A DNA stretch of 64,000 bases from Streptomyces sulfonofaciens (GCF_014656295.1 NZ_BNCD01000027.1:30764-94763); one strand, 5' to 3'; positions 33,255 through 43,043 are shown, counted from the first letter of the stretch. Program-made: numbers and translations. Notes: generated by a model from the letters alone, not told the origin.

Positions 33255-36200
33255 GTGACACAGTCTGGGTACCTTCGGTTTCCGCATCTTCACGGCGATT
33301 TCATCGCCTTCACAGCAGAGGACGACGTCTGGGTCGCGCTACTCGAAGGCGGTCGCGCCTGGCGGGTCAGCGCGGACAACATGCCGGTCAGCCATCCCCG
33401 GATCTCCCCGGACGGCCGGACCGTGGCCTGGACCTCCACCCGCGACGGGGCGCCCGAGGTCCATGTCGCCCCCCTCGACGGCGGGCCCTCCCGGCGGCTG
33501 ACGCACTGGGGCAGCGGTCGCACCGGAGTGCGCGGCTGGACGCCGGACGGCCGTGTCCTCGCCGTCACCGCCGAGGGACAGGCGTCCCTGCGCCGTTCGT
33601 GGGCCCGTGCGGTCCCGCTCGACGGCGGCCCGGCCGAGACCCTGCCGTACGGCCCCGTCGGCTCGGTGGCGTACGGCCCGTCCGGACAGGTCCTGCTGGT
33701 GTCCGCGCCGATGGGCCGCGAGGCCGCCTGGTGGAAGCGCTACCGCGGCGGCAGCGCGGGCAAGCTCTGGATCGACCGCGAGGGCGACGGCGAGTTCGTC
33801 CGCGTCCACGAAGAGCTCGACGGCAACATCGAGTACCCGATGTGGGTCGGCGACCGGATCGCCTTCCTCTCCGACCACGAAGGCGTCGGGGCGGTCTACT
33901 CCTCCCTGCCGGACGGCTCCGACCTGCGACGCCACACGGACCTCGGGGACGGCACGGCCCCGGCGGCCCCGGGCGGCCCGGCGGACGGCACCGGGGCGCG
34001 GTCGGACACGGCCTCCGAGCCGGCACCCGCCCCCGAAGGGGCGGCGGAGGCCCCCGCGGGGCCCGGCCAGGAGTCCGCGGCGCAGGAGCCAGCGGGCCGG
34101 CAGGCTCCTGAGCAGGAGTCCTTGGAACAGGAGTCCCCGGAGCGGGACGCCCCGGCCGGGGAGCCGCCCGCCGAGGCCGGGCCCCCCGCGGCCCGCACCC
34201 CGTTCCAGGGCTTCTACGCCCGGCACGCCGCCACCGACGGCACCCGTGTCGTCTACGCCCGCGCGGGCGAGCTGTGGATCCTGGACGACCTGGCCGGCGC
34301 CGAGCCCAGGCGGCTCGACATCCGGCTCGGCGGCCAGCGCACCGACCTCCAGCCGCGACCGCTGAACGCGGCCCGCTGGTTCGGCGCCGCGGCCCCCGAC
34401 CACACCGGCCGGGGCAGCGCCGTGTCCGTGCGCGGCACCATCCACTGGGTCACCCACCGCGAGGGCCCAGCCCGCGCCCTGGCCGCCGAGCCCGGTGTAC
34501 GGGCCAGGCTGCCGCGCACCTTCCGCGCGGACGGCGAGGAGTACGTGGTCTGGGTGACGGACGCGGAGGGCGACGACGCCCTGGAGTTCGCCCCCGCCAC
34601 CGGCCTCGCGCCCGGAGCCACCCCCCGCAGGATCGCCGCGGGACAGCTTGGCAGGGTCCTGGGCCTAGCCATGGCCCCGGACGGCAGCCGCGCCGCCGTC
34701 GCCTCGCACGACGGCCGGGTGCTGCTGGTGGAGCGGGAGACCGGCGAGGTGCGCGAGGTCGACAGGAGCGAGCACGGCGAGGCCTCGGGCCTGGTCTTCT
34801 CGCCCGACTCGGCCTGGCTCGCCTGGTCGCACCCCGGCCCGCGCCCGCTGCGCCACCTCAAGCTCGCGGGCACCGCGGACCTCACGGTCAGCGAGGCCAC
34901 CCCGCTCAGGTTCCGCGACTACGCACCCGCCTTCACGCTGGACGGCAAGCACCTGGCGTTCCTGTCCGAGCGCTCCTTCGACCCGATCTACGACGAGCAC
35001 GTCTTCGACCTCGCGTTCGTCGACGGCTCCCGGCCCCACCTGATCACCCTCTCGGCCACCACGCCCGCACCCTTCGGGCCGCAGCGGCACGGCCGCCCCT
35101 TCGAGACCCCCGACAAGGACGAGACCCCCGACAGCGAGGGCGCGCCCGCCACCCGTATCGACCTGGAGGGCCTCGCCGACCGGATCGTGCCCTTCCCCGT
35201 CGAGGCGGGCCGCTACTCGACGCTGCGTGCCGCCAAGGACGGGCTGCTGTGGCTGCGCCACCCGGTGCTCGGCGTGCTCGGCTCCTCCCGCGCCAAGCCC
35301 GACGACCAGGACCCCAAGTCGGACCTGGAGCGCTACGACCTGCTCCAGCAGGGCGTCGAGCACCTGGCCTCGGGCGCCGACCACTTCGCGGTCAGCGGGG
35401 ACGGCAAGCGGGTGCTGCTGTGGACCGACGGCAAGCTGAAGGTGGTGCCGAGCGACCGGCGCGCCTCGCACGACGACGACAGCGACACCAACATCACCGT
35501 CGACCTCTCCCGGGTCCGCCAGAGGGTGGACCCGGTCGCCGAGTGGCGGCAGATGTACGCCGAGACGGGCCGCCTGATGCGCGACCACTTCTGGCGCGCC
35601 GACCTCGGCGGTGTGGACTGGGACGGCGTACTGGACCGCTACCGCCCGCTGCTTGGGCGCGTCGCCACCCACGACGACCTGGTCGATCTGCTCTGGGAGG
35701 TGCAGGGCGAACTGGGCACCTCGCACGCCTATGTGTCGCCGTCCGGTGGGTACGGCGGCTCCGGCACCCGGCAGGGCCTGCTCGGCGCCGACCTGTCGCG
35801 GCACGAGGACGGCCTGTGGCGGATCGACCGCATCCTCCCGTCGGAGACCTCCGACCCCGGTGCCCGCTCGCCGCTCGCCGCGCCCGGTGTCGCCATCCGC
35901 GCGGGCGACGCGGTCATCGCGGTCGCGGGCCAGCCCGTCGACCCGGTCACCGGGCCGGGGCCGCTGCTCGTCGGCACCGCGGGCAAGCCCGTCGAGCTGA
36001 CCGTCTCGCCGGCCGGCGGGGGCGATCCGAGGCACGCCGTGGTCGTCCCGCTCGACGACGAGGAGCCGCTGCGCTACCACGCGTGGGTCGCCGACCGCCG
36101 CGCCTACGTCCACGAGAGGTCCGGCGGCCGCCTCGGCTATCTGCACGTACCGGACATGCAGGCGCCCGGCTGGGCCCAGATCCACCGCGACCTGCGCGTG

Positions 36201-36725
36201 GAGGTGGCGCACGACGGGCTCGTGGTGGACGTGCGCGAGAACCGCGGCGGGCACACCTCGCAGCTCGTGGTCGAGAAGCTGGCCCGCCGCATCGTCGGCT
36301 GGGACGTGCCGCGCGGTCTGAGGCCCTACAGCTACCCCGAGGACGCGCCGCGCGGTCCGGTCGTCGCCGTCGCCAACGAGTTCTCCGGCTCCGACGGCGA
36401 CATCGTCAACGCCGCGATCAAGGCCCTCGGCATCGGTCCCGTGGTCGGCACCCGCACCTGGGGCGGCGTGATCGGCATCGACAGCCGGTACCACCTGGTC
36501 GACGGCACCCTGGTGACCCAGCCCAAGTACGCCTTCTGGATGGAGGGGTACGGGTGGGGCGTGGAGAACCACGGCGTCGACCCGGACGTCGAGGTGGTCA
36601 CCACGCCCCAGGACCACGCCGCGGGCCGGGACCCGCAGCTCGACGAGGCGATCCGCATCGCGCTCGCCGCACTGGCGGAGCGGCCGGCGAAGACCGCGCC
36701 GCCGCTGCCGCCGGCCGGGTCATGA
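33255..36725 (+). CDS. Tricorn protease homologue
   Basis: This 1156-residue serine protease (family S41) trims peptides made by the proteasome. The N-terminal half is two beta-propellers (repeats such as ISPDGRTVAWTSTRDG). A Pro/Glu/Gly-rich disordered segment at about residues 233-315 interrupts the first propeller. A PDZ domain and the catalytic domain follow. By comparison with archaeal tricorn, Ser823-His824 (TSHAYVSPSG) and Ser1046-Asp1047 (FSGSDGD) give the catalytic set. The GTG at 33255 is supported by a -10 hexamer. Streptomyces has no 20S proteasome nearby in this window. Confidence 0.92.
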   Translation: MTQSGYLRFPHLHGDFIAFTAEDDVWVALLEGGRAWRVSADNMPVSHPRISPDGRTVAWTSTRDGAPEVHVAPLDGGPSRRLTHWGSGRTGVRGWTPDGRVLAVTAEGQASLRRSWARAVPLDGGPAETLPYGPVGSVAYGPSGQVLLVSAPMGREAAWWKRYRGGSAGKLWIDREGDGEFVRVHEELDGNIEYPMWVGDRIAFLSDHEGVGAVYSSLPDGSDLRRHTDLGDGTAPAAPGGPADGTGARSDTASEPAPAPEGAAEAPAGPGQESAAQEPAGRQAPEQESLEQESPERDAPAGEPPAEAGPPAARTPFQGFYARHAATDGTRVVYARAGELWILDDLAGAEPRRLDIRLGGQRTDLQPRPLNAARWFGAAAPDHTGRGSAVSVRGTIHWVTHREGPARALAAEPGVRARLPRTFRADGEEYVVWVTDAEGDDALEFAPATGLAPGATPRRIAAGQLGRVLGLAMAPDGSRAAVASHDGRVLLVERETGEVREVDRSEHGEASGLVFSPDSAWLAWSHPGPRPLRHLKLAGTADLTVSEATPLRFRDYAPAFTLDGKHLAFLSERSFDPIYDEHVFDLAFVDGSRPHLITLSATTPAPFGPQRHGRPFETPDKDETPDSEGAPATRIDLEGLADRIVPFPVEAGRYSTLRAAKDGLLWLRHPVLGVLGSSRAKPDDQDPKSDLERYDLLQQGVEHLASGADHFAVSGDGKRVLLWTDGKLKVVPSDRRASHDDDSDTNITVDLSRVRQRVDPVAEWRQMYAETGRLMRDHFWRADLGGVDWDGVLDRYRPLLGRVATHDDLVDLLWEVQGELGTSHAYVSPSGGYGGSGTRQGLLGADLSRHEDGLWRIDRILPSETSDPGARSPLAAPGVAIRAGDAVIAVAGQPVDPVTGPGPLLVGTAGKPVELTVSPAGGGDPRHAVVVPLDDEEPLRYHAWVADRRAYVHERSGGRLGYLHVPDMQAPGWAQIHRDLRVEVAHDGLVVDVRENRGGHTSQLVVEKLARRIVGWDVPRGLRPYSYPEDAPRGPVVAVANEFSGSDGDIVNAAIKALGIGPVVGTRTWGGVIGIDSRYHLVDGTLVTQPKYAFWMEGYGWGVENHGVDPDVEVVTTPQDHAAGRDPQLDEAIRIALAALAERPAKTAPPLPPAGS

Positions 36726-36756
36726 CGCCGGGCCGCACCCGGCCGGGGAGCGGGCC

Positions 36757-37130
36757 GTAGGGCGGCGCCAGGCCCAAGGCGCCGCCCCTGATACGGAGCT
36801 GCGCACGGCCGTCGCGGCGGCCGCCGAGGGCATGCCGCTGCGGCTGCACCTCGCCGGGACTGCTCCCGGAGCGGGGGCAGTTCGACGCGGCGGTCGCGGA
36901 GGCGGCGGTGGCGTTGCGGCGGGCGCCCGCGGACGCGGCGGCCCGCGCCGGCGGACGCGGGCCGGGTCGGCCGGGCCTCGCCGTCGCCGTGGCCGACAAG
37001 GCCGTCGCGGGCGCCACCGGTTCTGCGCCGCCCGCGCCGCCGGTCACCGCCGCGGCGCTGTTCGCCCCGGGCGTCTGCCGGGCGCTGTGGAACCGCGCCG
37101 GGGTGCCGCCGCGGCCGCGCCGCCTCATGC
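36757..37130 (+). pseudogene. Frameshifted TPR-type gene remnant
   Basis: Frame 1 from 36757 reads TELRTAVAAAAEGMPLRLHLAG, and frame 2 continues from about 36860 as LLPERGQFDAAVAEAAVALRRAP. The two join into one TPR-like helix pair as found at the N terminus of some AAA ATPases. One extra base near 36860 would explain the break. No start codon with a ribosome site is seen and no ATPase domain remains. The rest of the 36726-37468 gap shows no intact gene on either strand. Confidence 0.5.
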
Positions 37131-37468
37131 GCTGCTGCCGGCGCGCGGCTCGCCTCCGGTGCGGGCCATGGGGCGCGCGGCCGCCCTCCCGGCCGGGTGC
37201 GACGCCGTCGCGCTCGTGCTGCCGGTGACCGGCGCCTACCCGGTGGGCATGGCCGGTGACGTGCTGGTCCGGGGCGTGCCGATCACACGGTGGCTCAGCC
37301 ACCGGCCCTCGGCCGAAGGGGGCCCACCGGGCTCTCGGCCGAAGGAGGCCGGCCGCCGGATAGCATGCGACGGTACCGGGCGCGGCGGTCCGCGGGCGGA
37401 GCGCGGCGGCTCCGCCGTGCGGCCGGCGTCCGGGTCCGGACAGCCGAAGTGAACCGAGTCGAGGAGGC

Positions 37469-37834
37469 GTGACCGTGGCCGGAGAGCCGCAGGCCGACTG
37501 CCTGTTCTGCAAGATCGTCGCGGGGGAGGTCCCGGCGACGGTGGTCCGGGAGACCCCGACGACCGTCGCGTTCCGCGACATCAACCCCCAGGCTCCGACC
37601 CATGTGCTGGTCATCCCGCGGGTCCACTACCCCGACGCGGCCTCGCTCGCCGCCGCCGAGCCCGCGGTCGCCGCGGACGTGCTGCGCGAGGCCGCCCAGG
37701 TCGCCGCGGAGGACAAGGTGGACGCGGGCGGGTACCGCGTGGTGTTCAACACCGGCGCGGGCGCGGGACAGACCGTCTTCCACGCCCATGCGCACGTCCT
37801 GGGCGGCCGCGGTCTCCAGTGGCCTCCCGGATAG
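37469..37834 (+). CDS. HIT family nucleotide-binding protein
   Basis: The 121-residue protein is a histidine-triad nucleotide hydrolase of the HinT type. It has CLFCKIVAGEVPA at the start, the FRDINPQAPTHVLVIPR region and the active site HAHAHVLGG (H-x-H-x-H). Such proteins hydrolyse AMP-lysine or AMP conjugates. GAGGAGG at 37459-37465 supports the GTG at 37469. It is followed after 33 bases by RNase Z. Confidence 0.93.
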   Translation: MTVAGEPQADCLFCKIVAGEVPATVVRETPTTVAFRDINPQAPTHVLVIPRVHYPDAASLAAAEPAVAADVLREAAQVAAEDKVDAGGYRVVFNTGAGAGQTVFHAHAHVLGGRGLQWPPG

Positions 37835-37867
37835 CCGGCCGGCGCCCCGTACGCCAGGCGGCGACCC

Positions 37868-38803
37868 GTGTCCGTACGTGAACTGGTGGTGCTCGGCACC
37901 GCGAGCCAGGTGCCCACCCGGCAGCGCAACCACAACGGCTACGTGCTGCTCTGGGACGGCGAGGGCATCCTCTTCGACCCCGGTGAGGGCACCCAGCGGC
38001 AGATGCTGCGCGCCGGGGTCGCGGCGCACGACCTGCACCGCATCTGCGTCACCCACTTCCACGGGGACCACGCGCTGGGCCTGGCCGGGGTGATCCAGCG
38101 CATCAACCTGGACCGGGTGCCGCACGAGGTGACCGCGCACTACCCGGCGAGCGGCAAGCGGTTCTTCGACCGGCTGCGGTACGCGACGGCCTACCGGGAG
38201 ACGGTCCCGCTCACCGAGGTCCCGGCGCACGGCGACGGGGTCGTCCTCGCCGAGCCGCCGCCGTACCGCCTGGAGGCCCGCCGCCTGTCCCATCCCGTGG
38301 AGTCCTTCGGCTACCGGCTCGTCGAGCCCGACGGGCGCCGGATGCTGCCCGACCGGCTGGCCGCGCACGGCATCGCGGGACCGGACGTCGGCAGGCTCCA
38401 GCGTGCCGGTGCGCTGCGCGGCGTCACCCTCGACGAGGTGAGCGAGGCCCGCCGCGGCCAGCGGTTCGCCTTCGTCATGGACACCCGGCTCTGCGACGCC
38501 GTGTACGCCCTCGCCGAGGACTGCGACCTGCTGGTCATCGAGTCCACCTTCCTCGACGAGGACGCGGCTCTGGCCGAGGAGTACGGCCATCTGACCGCGG
38601 GCCAGGCCGCCCGCGCGGCCCGCGACTGCGGTGTACGCCACCTGGTCCTCACCCACTTCAGCCAGCGCTACACGGACACCACGGCCTTCTCCAGGGACGC
38701 CAGGGGAGCCGGCTTCGAGGGCGAACTGACCGTGGCCTCGGACCTGATGAGGATCCCGCTGCCGAAACGCCGCCCGGGTGGCGGCGGTCCGTCCGGCGGG
38801 TGA
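37868..38803 (+). CDS. rnz: Ribonuclease Z
   Basis: RNase Z is the endonuclease that removes 3' tails from tRNA precursors. The 311-residue protein has the metal motif HFHGDH at residues 63-68, the second His in the LSHPVESFGYR region and a C-terminal HLVLTHFSQRY with a further ligand. The PxKxRN-type exosite loop (VPTRQRNHNGY) is seen near residues 15-25. Length is typical. The GTG start at 37868 follows GGCGGCGACCC, with no strong Shine-Dalgarno sequence. Confidence 0.93.
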   Translation: MSVRELVVLGTASQVPTRQRNHNGYVLLWDGEGILFDPGEGTQRQMLRAGVAAHDLHRICVTHFHGDHALGLAGVIQRINLDRVPHEVTAHYPASGKRFFDRLRYATAYRETVPLTEVPAHGDGVVLAEPPPYRLEARRLSHPVESFGYRLVEPDGRRMLPDRLAAHGIAGPDVGRLQRAGALRGVTLDEVSEARRGQRFAFVMDTRLCDAVYALAEDCDLLVIESTFLDEDAALAEEYGHLTAGQAARAARDCGVRHLVLTHFSQRYTDTTAFSRDARGAGFEGELTVASDLMRIPLPKRRPGGGGPSGG

Positions 38804-38873
38804 GACGGGGCAGGCGGGGCGGCGGACCGGTCCGGTCCGGCGGGTGAGGGCGGCCCGCAGCGCGGAGCCCGCC

Positions 38874-38969
38874 GGCACACACACCCGCGCACACACCCGC
38901 ACACACAGCCGTTCCGCCACCGGGACCCCAGCGTCACCTGGGTCTCAGCCCGCAGGGCCCCAGCGTCAC
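38874..38969. repeat. CACACACCCGC and CCCCAGCGTCACC repeats between convergent genes
   Basis: A CACACACCCGC-type microsatellite covers about 38874-38906. CCCCAGCGTCACC occurs at 38925-38937 and 38957-38969. The gap lies between the convergent rnz and IclR genes; the CCCAG/CTGGG pairing may act as a weak terminator. Confidence 0.65.
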
Positions 38970-38976
38970 CGGGTCC

Positions 38977-39831
38977 TCAGCGCCACCGGGGCCCGCCCCG
39001 TCCTGAGGGCACCGCGGCCTCGATACGCCCCCGGATCCCCCGCATGACGGAGACGATCCGCTCCTCGTGCGCGGGGGTGACCCGCGCCACCGGTACGGAG
39101 CAACTGATCGCGTCCACGGCCGGCCGCTCGTACCGCAGTGCGAACCCGTACCCCACGATCCCCTCGACGCCCTCCTCGCGGTCCACCGCGTACCCGCGCC
39201 GCCGGACCTCCGCGAGGTCGGCCACCAGGGCCTCACGCTCGGTCAGGGTGTTCGGCGTGAACCGCTCGTAAGGCCCCTCGGGCAGTTCCTCGTCCGGCCG
39301 CTGGGCCAGCAGCGCCTTGCCCAGCGCCCCCACGTGGGCGGGCAGCCGCCGGCCCACCCGGCTGATGGTGCGCAGGTACTCGTGCGACTCCCGGGTCGCG
39401 AGGTACGCCACGTTCATGCCGTCGAGACGCCCGAGGTGGATGGTCTCGCCGACCGCGTCCGACGCCTCGTCCAGGAACGGCCGTACGGCCCGCACCCACG
39501 GGTCGGAGTCGAGGTAGCTGGTGCCGGTGAGGAGCGCGTGGATGCCGATGCCGTACAGCGAGCCGGTCACGTCGGTGCGGACCCAGCCCCGCGCGATCAG
39601 CGTCTGGAGCAGTGCGTACATCGAACTGCGCGGCACCCCGAGCCCTTCGGCCAGCTCCTGGAGCCGGGCGGGCCGGCCGCCGCCCCGTGCCGCCAACACC
39701 TCCAGCAGTTCGACGGTGCGGGCGGCCGACTTCACCTCGCGCACCCCGCCGCTCCTGGCGCCGCCGCCCGCGCTCCGGCCCGCACCGCGCCCGGCCGGGT
39801 CCCGGTCCCCCGCTTCGTCTGTCTCGCGCAT
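38977..39831 (-). CDS. IclR family regulator of the glucarate locus
   Basis: This 284-residue repressor has an N-terminal winged helix after a Gly-rich leader (SAARTVELLEVLAAR, LQELAEGLGVPRSSMYALLQTLIARGWVR) and a C-terminal IclR effector domain (GETIHLGRLDGMNVAYLATRES, RLPAHVGALGKALLA, RRRGYAVDREEGVEGIVGYGFAL). It is divergent from the glucarate dehydratase gene, so it probably controls it and responds to glucarate or a catabolite. The ATG at 39831 is used; the first 30 residues are low-complexity. Confidence 0.9.
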   Translation of the reverse strand: MRETDEAGDRDPAGRGAGRSAGGGARSGGVREVKSAARTVELLEVLAARGGGRPARLQELAEGLGVPRSSMYALLQTLIARGWVRTDVTGSLYGIGIHALLTGTSYLDSDPWVRAVRPFLDEASDAVGETIHLGRLDGMNVAYLATRESHEYLRTISRVGRRLPAHVGALGKALLAQRPDEELPEGPYERFTPNTLTEREALVADLAEVRRRGYAVDREEGVEGIVGYGFALRYERPAVDAISCSVPVARVTPAHEERIVSVMRGIRGRIEAAVPSGRGGPRWR

Positions 39832-39893
39832 GCGCCGATCGTAAGGGCGGCCGCGGGACCGTTGACGCCGACCGGTTCGGCTACCTAATCTTC

Positions 39894-39909
39894 GTCTTCA
39901 TACGTAGAC
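39894..39909 (+). promoter_or_regulatory. IclR operator candidate
   Basis: GTCTTCATACGTAGAC is an imperfect palindrome in an AT-rich 40-base strip between the divergent IclR and glucarate dehydratase genes. Confidence 0.4.
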
Positions 39910-39987
39910 GTCATCTATATGGAGAGATCACGACCGGACGCGTCCCGTGCGGGACGGGGCCGGGCCCGATCTCCTGGGAGCCGCCCC

Positions 39988-41283
39988 GTGAGCCGTGATC
40001 TGACCATCGCCGAGGTGCGTCTGACGCCGATCCTCGTCGCCGACCCGCCGCTGCTGAACACGCAGGGCGTCCACCAGCCGTACACCCCGCGGCTGATCAT
40101 CGAGGTGGTCACCGCCGGCGGTGTGTCGGGCTTCGGCGAGACCTACGGCGACACCAAGTACCTGGAGCTGGCGCGCCCGTTCGCGGAGCGGCTCACCGGA
40201 CGCCAGGTGAGCGACCTGAACGGCCTCTTCACCACCGCCGAGGAGATGGCGGTCGACCGGGCCCGGGTCGAGAACGCGGTCGACGTCGGCGGGCTGCGCG
40301 GGGTGCAGACCGCCGACAAGCTGCGGCTGTCGGTCGTCTCCGGCTTCGAGGTGGCCTGCCTGGACGCGCTCGGCACGGCGCTGGGGCTGCCCGTGCACGC
40401 GCTGCTCGGCGGCAAGGTCCGCGACGCGGTCGAGTACAGCGCCTACCTCTTCTACAAGTACGGCGCCCATCCCGAGGGCGTTGCGAGCGAACCGGACGAC
40501 TGGGGCGAGGCGGTGGACCCGGCCGGGATCGTCGCACAGGCCCGCAGGTTCACCGAGCGGTACGGCTTCACGTCGTTCAAGCTGAAGGGCGGTGTCTTCC
40601 CGCCGGACGAGGAGATCGCCGCCGTCCGTGCGCTCGCCGAGGCGTTCCCCGGCCATCCGCTGCGGCTCGACCCGAACGGCGCCTGGTCGGTGCCGACCTC
40701 GCTGAAGGTCGCCGAGGAGCTCGGCAGCGTCCTCGAGTACCTGGAGGACCCGGCACTGGGCACCCCGAATATGGCGGAGGTCGCCGCGCACACGGACGTG
40801 CCGCTGGCCACCAACATGTGCGTGACGACGTTCGCGGAGATCCCGGAGGCCTTCACCAAGGGCGCCGTCCAGGTCGTCCTCTCCGACCACCACTACTGGG
40901 GCGGGCTGCGCAACACCCAGCAGCTCGCGGCCCTCTGCCGCACCTTCGGCGTCGGCATCTCCATGCACTCCAACACCCACCTCGGCATCAGTCTGGCCGC
41001 CATGACCCATGTCGCGGCCACCGTGCCTGACCTGCACCACGCCTGCGACTCGCACTACCCCTGGCAGTCCGAGGACGTGCTCACCGAACGCCTCACCTTC
41101 GAGAGCGGCAAGGTCGCCGTCTCCGACGCGCCCGGCCTCGGCGTCGAGGTCGACCGCGACCGGCTGGCGTTCCTGCACCGGCGCTGGCGCGACGACGACG
41201 GGTCGATGCGCGACCGCGACGACGCCGCCGCCATGCGCGTCACCCAGCCGGAGTGGACCACCCCGGCGGTGCCGCGCTGGTAG
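39988..41283 (+). CDS. Glucarate dehydratase (enolase superfamily)
   Basis: This 431-residue protein removes water from D-glucarate to give 5-keto-4-deoxyglucarate. The KLKGG motif (Lys-x-Lys base pair), the metal ligands in DPNGAWS, EDPA and DHHYWGG, and the catalytic His region MHSNTHLG fit the mandelate racemase/glucarate dehydratase subgroup. The GTG at 39988 follows TGGGAG; the frame extends further upstream without a site. Galactarate or another aldarate remains possible as substrate. It is followed after 110 bases by an MFS transporter. Confidence 0.88.
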   Translation: MSRDLTIAEVRLTPILVADPPLLNTQGVHQPYTPRLIIEVVTAGGVSGFGETYGDTKYLELARPFAERLTGRQVSDLNGLFTTAEEMAVDRARVENAVDVGGLRGVQTADKLRLSVVSGFEVACLDALGTALGLPVHALLGGKVRDAVEYSAYLFYKYGAHPEGVASEPDDWGEAVDPAGIVAQARRFTERYGFTSFKLKGGVFPPDEEIAAVRALAEAFPGHPLRLDPNGAWSVPTSLKVAEELGSVLEYLEDPALGTPNMAEVAAHTDVPLATNMCVTTFAEIPEAFTKGAVQVVLSDHHYWGGLRNTQQLAALCRTFGVGISMHSNTHLGISLAAMTHVAATVPDLHHACDSHYPWQSEDVLTERLTFESGKVAVSDAPGLGVEVDRDRLAFLHRRWRDDDGSMRDRDDAAAMRVTQPEWTTPAVPRW

Positions 41284-41393
41284 CCCGCGGCGGCCCCGGC
41301 CGCCGTCCCCACCCACCGACACACGCCGATGACCGGACCCGCCGCCGCCCGTAGCGGCGCCGGGCCGGCCGGCCGCAAGGAAGCGAGCCGCTC

Positions 41394-42893
41394 GTGTCCG
41401 GCAGCACCGACGACCTCCCCGGTCCCGTCCCCGACCCCGCCACCCCGGCCTCCTCGTCGCCCGCCCCGCGGCCTCCGGGCCCCGGTGCCCTCCCGGGGCC
41501 CGCCGCCGAGCACCCGCCCGCGGTGCGCTCCGCCGTCCACAAGATCTTCCGGCGGGTCGTGCCGCTCTTCTTCATCATGTTCGTGGCGAACTACATGGAC
41601 CGGGTCAACCTCGGCTTCGCCCAGGACCAGTTGCGCGCCGACGTGGGCCTGTCCGCGGCAGCCTTCGGGCTCGGGGCAGGCATCTTCTTCATCGCGTACG
41701 CGTTGTTCGAGGTGCCCAGCAACATGCTGATGGAGCGGTTCGGTGCCAAGGTCTGGCTCACCCGGATCATGATCTCCTGGGGTGTGGTGGCGTGCGCCAT
41801 GGCCTTCGTGACCAGTGCGGAGGCGTTCTACGTCCTGCGCTTCCTGCTGGGCGCCGCGGAGGCGGGGTTCTTCCCCGCCGTCATCTACTACTTCAGCCGC
41901 TGGCTGCCGGACTCGCACCGGGGCCGGGCCACCTCGATCTTCCTGATGGGCTCCGGCACGGCCACCGTCGTGGTCGGTCCGATCTCGGGCGCGCTGCTTC
42001 AGATGCACGGGGTGTGGGGCCACGCGGGCTGGCAGTGGATGTTCTTCGTCGAGGGCGTCTTCTCGCTCGTGCTCGGTGTCGTCGTCTACCGGTTCCTGGA
42101 CTCGGGCATCGAGAGCGCCCGCTGGCTCACCGACGAGGAGAAGGCCGGCCTGGCCGCCGTCATCGACGTGGAGCAGCGGGTCCGCGCCGGGCAGCGCGGT
42201 ACCGAGGGGGTGTCGCGCTGGCGGCTGCTGGCCGATCCGCAGATGCTGCTCTTCCTCTGGATCTACTTCGCGATCAACGTCGCGCTGTACGCGGTCACCT
42301 TCTGGCTGCCGTCGATCGTGGCCGACATCGGAGGGCTCGACGACTTCCAGGTGGGGCTGCTCACCGCGGTGCCCTGGCTGTTCGCGATCCTCGCCGTGTG
42401 GGTGGCCGGGCGGCTCTCCGACCGGATCGGCAAGCGCCGTCCGGTCCTGGTGGCGCTGCTCCTGCTGGGCGGCGCGGGCACCCTGCTCGCCGTGTTCGTC
42501 TCGCCCTGGGTGGGCCTGGGCGCGCTGTGCCTGGCGGCCATGGGCTTCAAGCCGGCCTCGCCGATCTTCTGGACGATCCCGCAGAGCTACCTCGACGCGC
42601 GGGCCGCGGCACCGGGCATCGCGCTGATCAACTCGCTGGGGAACCTGGGCGGTTTCGTCGCCCCCACGGCCTTCGGCCTCATCGAGGACGCCACCGGGTC
42701 CACCAGGGCCGGCCTCGTCGGCCTGACAGTGATCGGCTTCCTCGCCGCGCTGAGCGTGCTGCTGGTCCGCGGCGGCGGCCGCAACGACCGGGTCAGGGCC
42801 GCGTCGGCTCCCGCGGGGGCGACCGCGGTGGGGCCCAAGCGGCCGTCGGCTCCCGGCGCGGCGCGCACGGGCCGCCTGCGCCCCGGGGTCTGA
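41394..42893 (+). CDS. MFS transporter, sugar-acid type
   Basis: This 499-residue protein has 12 predicted helices and begins with a Pro-rich cytoplasmic leader of about 45 residues. The sequence MDRVNLGFAQDQLRADVGLSA and the helix 4-5 region RFLLGAAEAGFFPAVIYYFSRW match the ACS (anion:cation symporter) subgroup, which imports glucarate, galactarate or tartrate. It lies directly after the glucarate dehydratase in the same direction. The GTG at 41394 is the start used; it follows GGAAGC. Confidence 0.88.
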   Translation: MSGSTDDLPGPVPDPATPASSSPAPRPPGPGALPGPAAEHPPAVRSAVHKIFRRVVPLFFIMFVANYMDRVNLGFAQDQLRADVGLSAAAFGLGAGIFFIAYALFEVPSNMLMERFGAKVWLTRIMISWGVVACAMAFVTSAEAFYVLRFLLGAAEAGFFPAVIYYFSRWLPDSHRGRATSIFLMGSGTATVVVGPISGALLQMHGVWGHAGWQWMFFVEGVFSLVLGVVVYRFLDSGIESARWLTDEEKAGLAAVIDVEQRVRAGQRGTEGVSRWRLLADPQMLLFLWIYFAINVALYAVTFWLPSIVADIGGLDDFQVGLLTAVPWLFAILAVWVAGRLSDRIGKRRPVLVALLLLGGAGTLLAVFVSPWVGLGALCLAAMGFKPASPIFWTIPQSYLDARAAAPGIALINSLGNLGGFVAPTAFGLIEDATGSTRAGLVGLTVIGFLAALSVLLVRGGGRNDRVRAASAPAGATAVGPKRPSAPGAARTGRLRPGV

Positions 42894-43013
42894 GGGCGGC
42901 GCTCCACCGCCCCGCCACTCCGCGGGGGACACGCCTTCGCCCCTGCCCCGACCCCGGTCCCGCCGTGCGACCCCCGGCTGCGCGGCCGGAGGTCGGACGC
43001 CGGGGCGGGGAGG

Positions 43014-43035
43014 CCGCGGGGGCGCGCCCCCGCGG
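43014..43035. terminator. 22-bp perfect palindrome between convergent genes
   Basis: Positions 43014-43024 and 43025-43035 are fully self-complementary. It lies between the MFS transporter end at 42893 and the GH4 gene end at 43044, so it can stop both. Confidence 0.7.
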
Positions 43036-43043
43036 GGGTGCGC

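Noticed and set aside
36726..37468. A complete gene between tricorn and the HIT gene
   Set aside because: No frame has a start with a ribosome site and consistent codon use over its length; only the frameshifted remnant is supportable.
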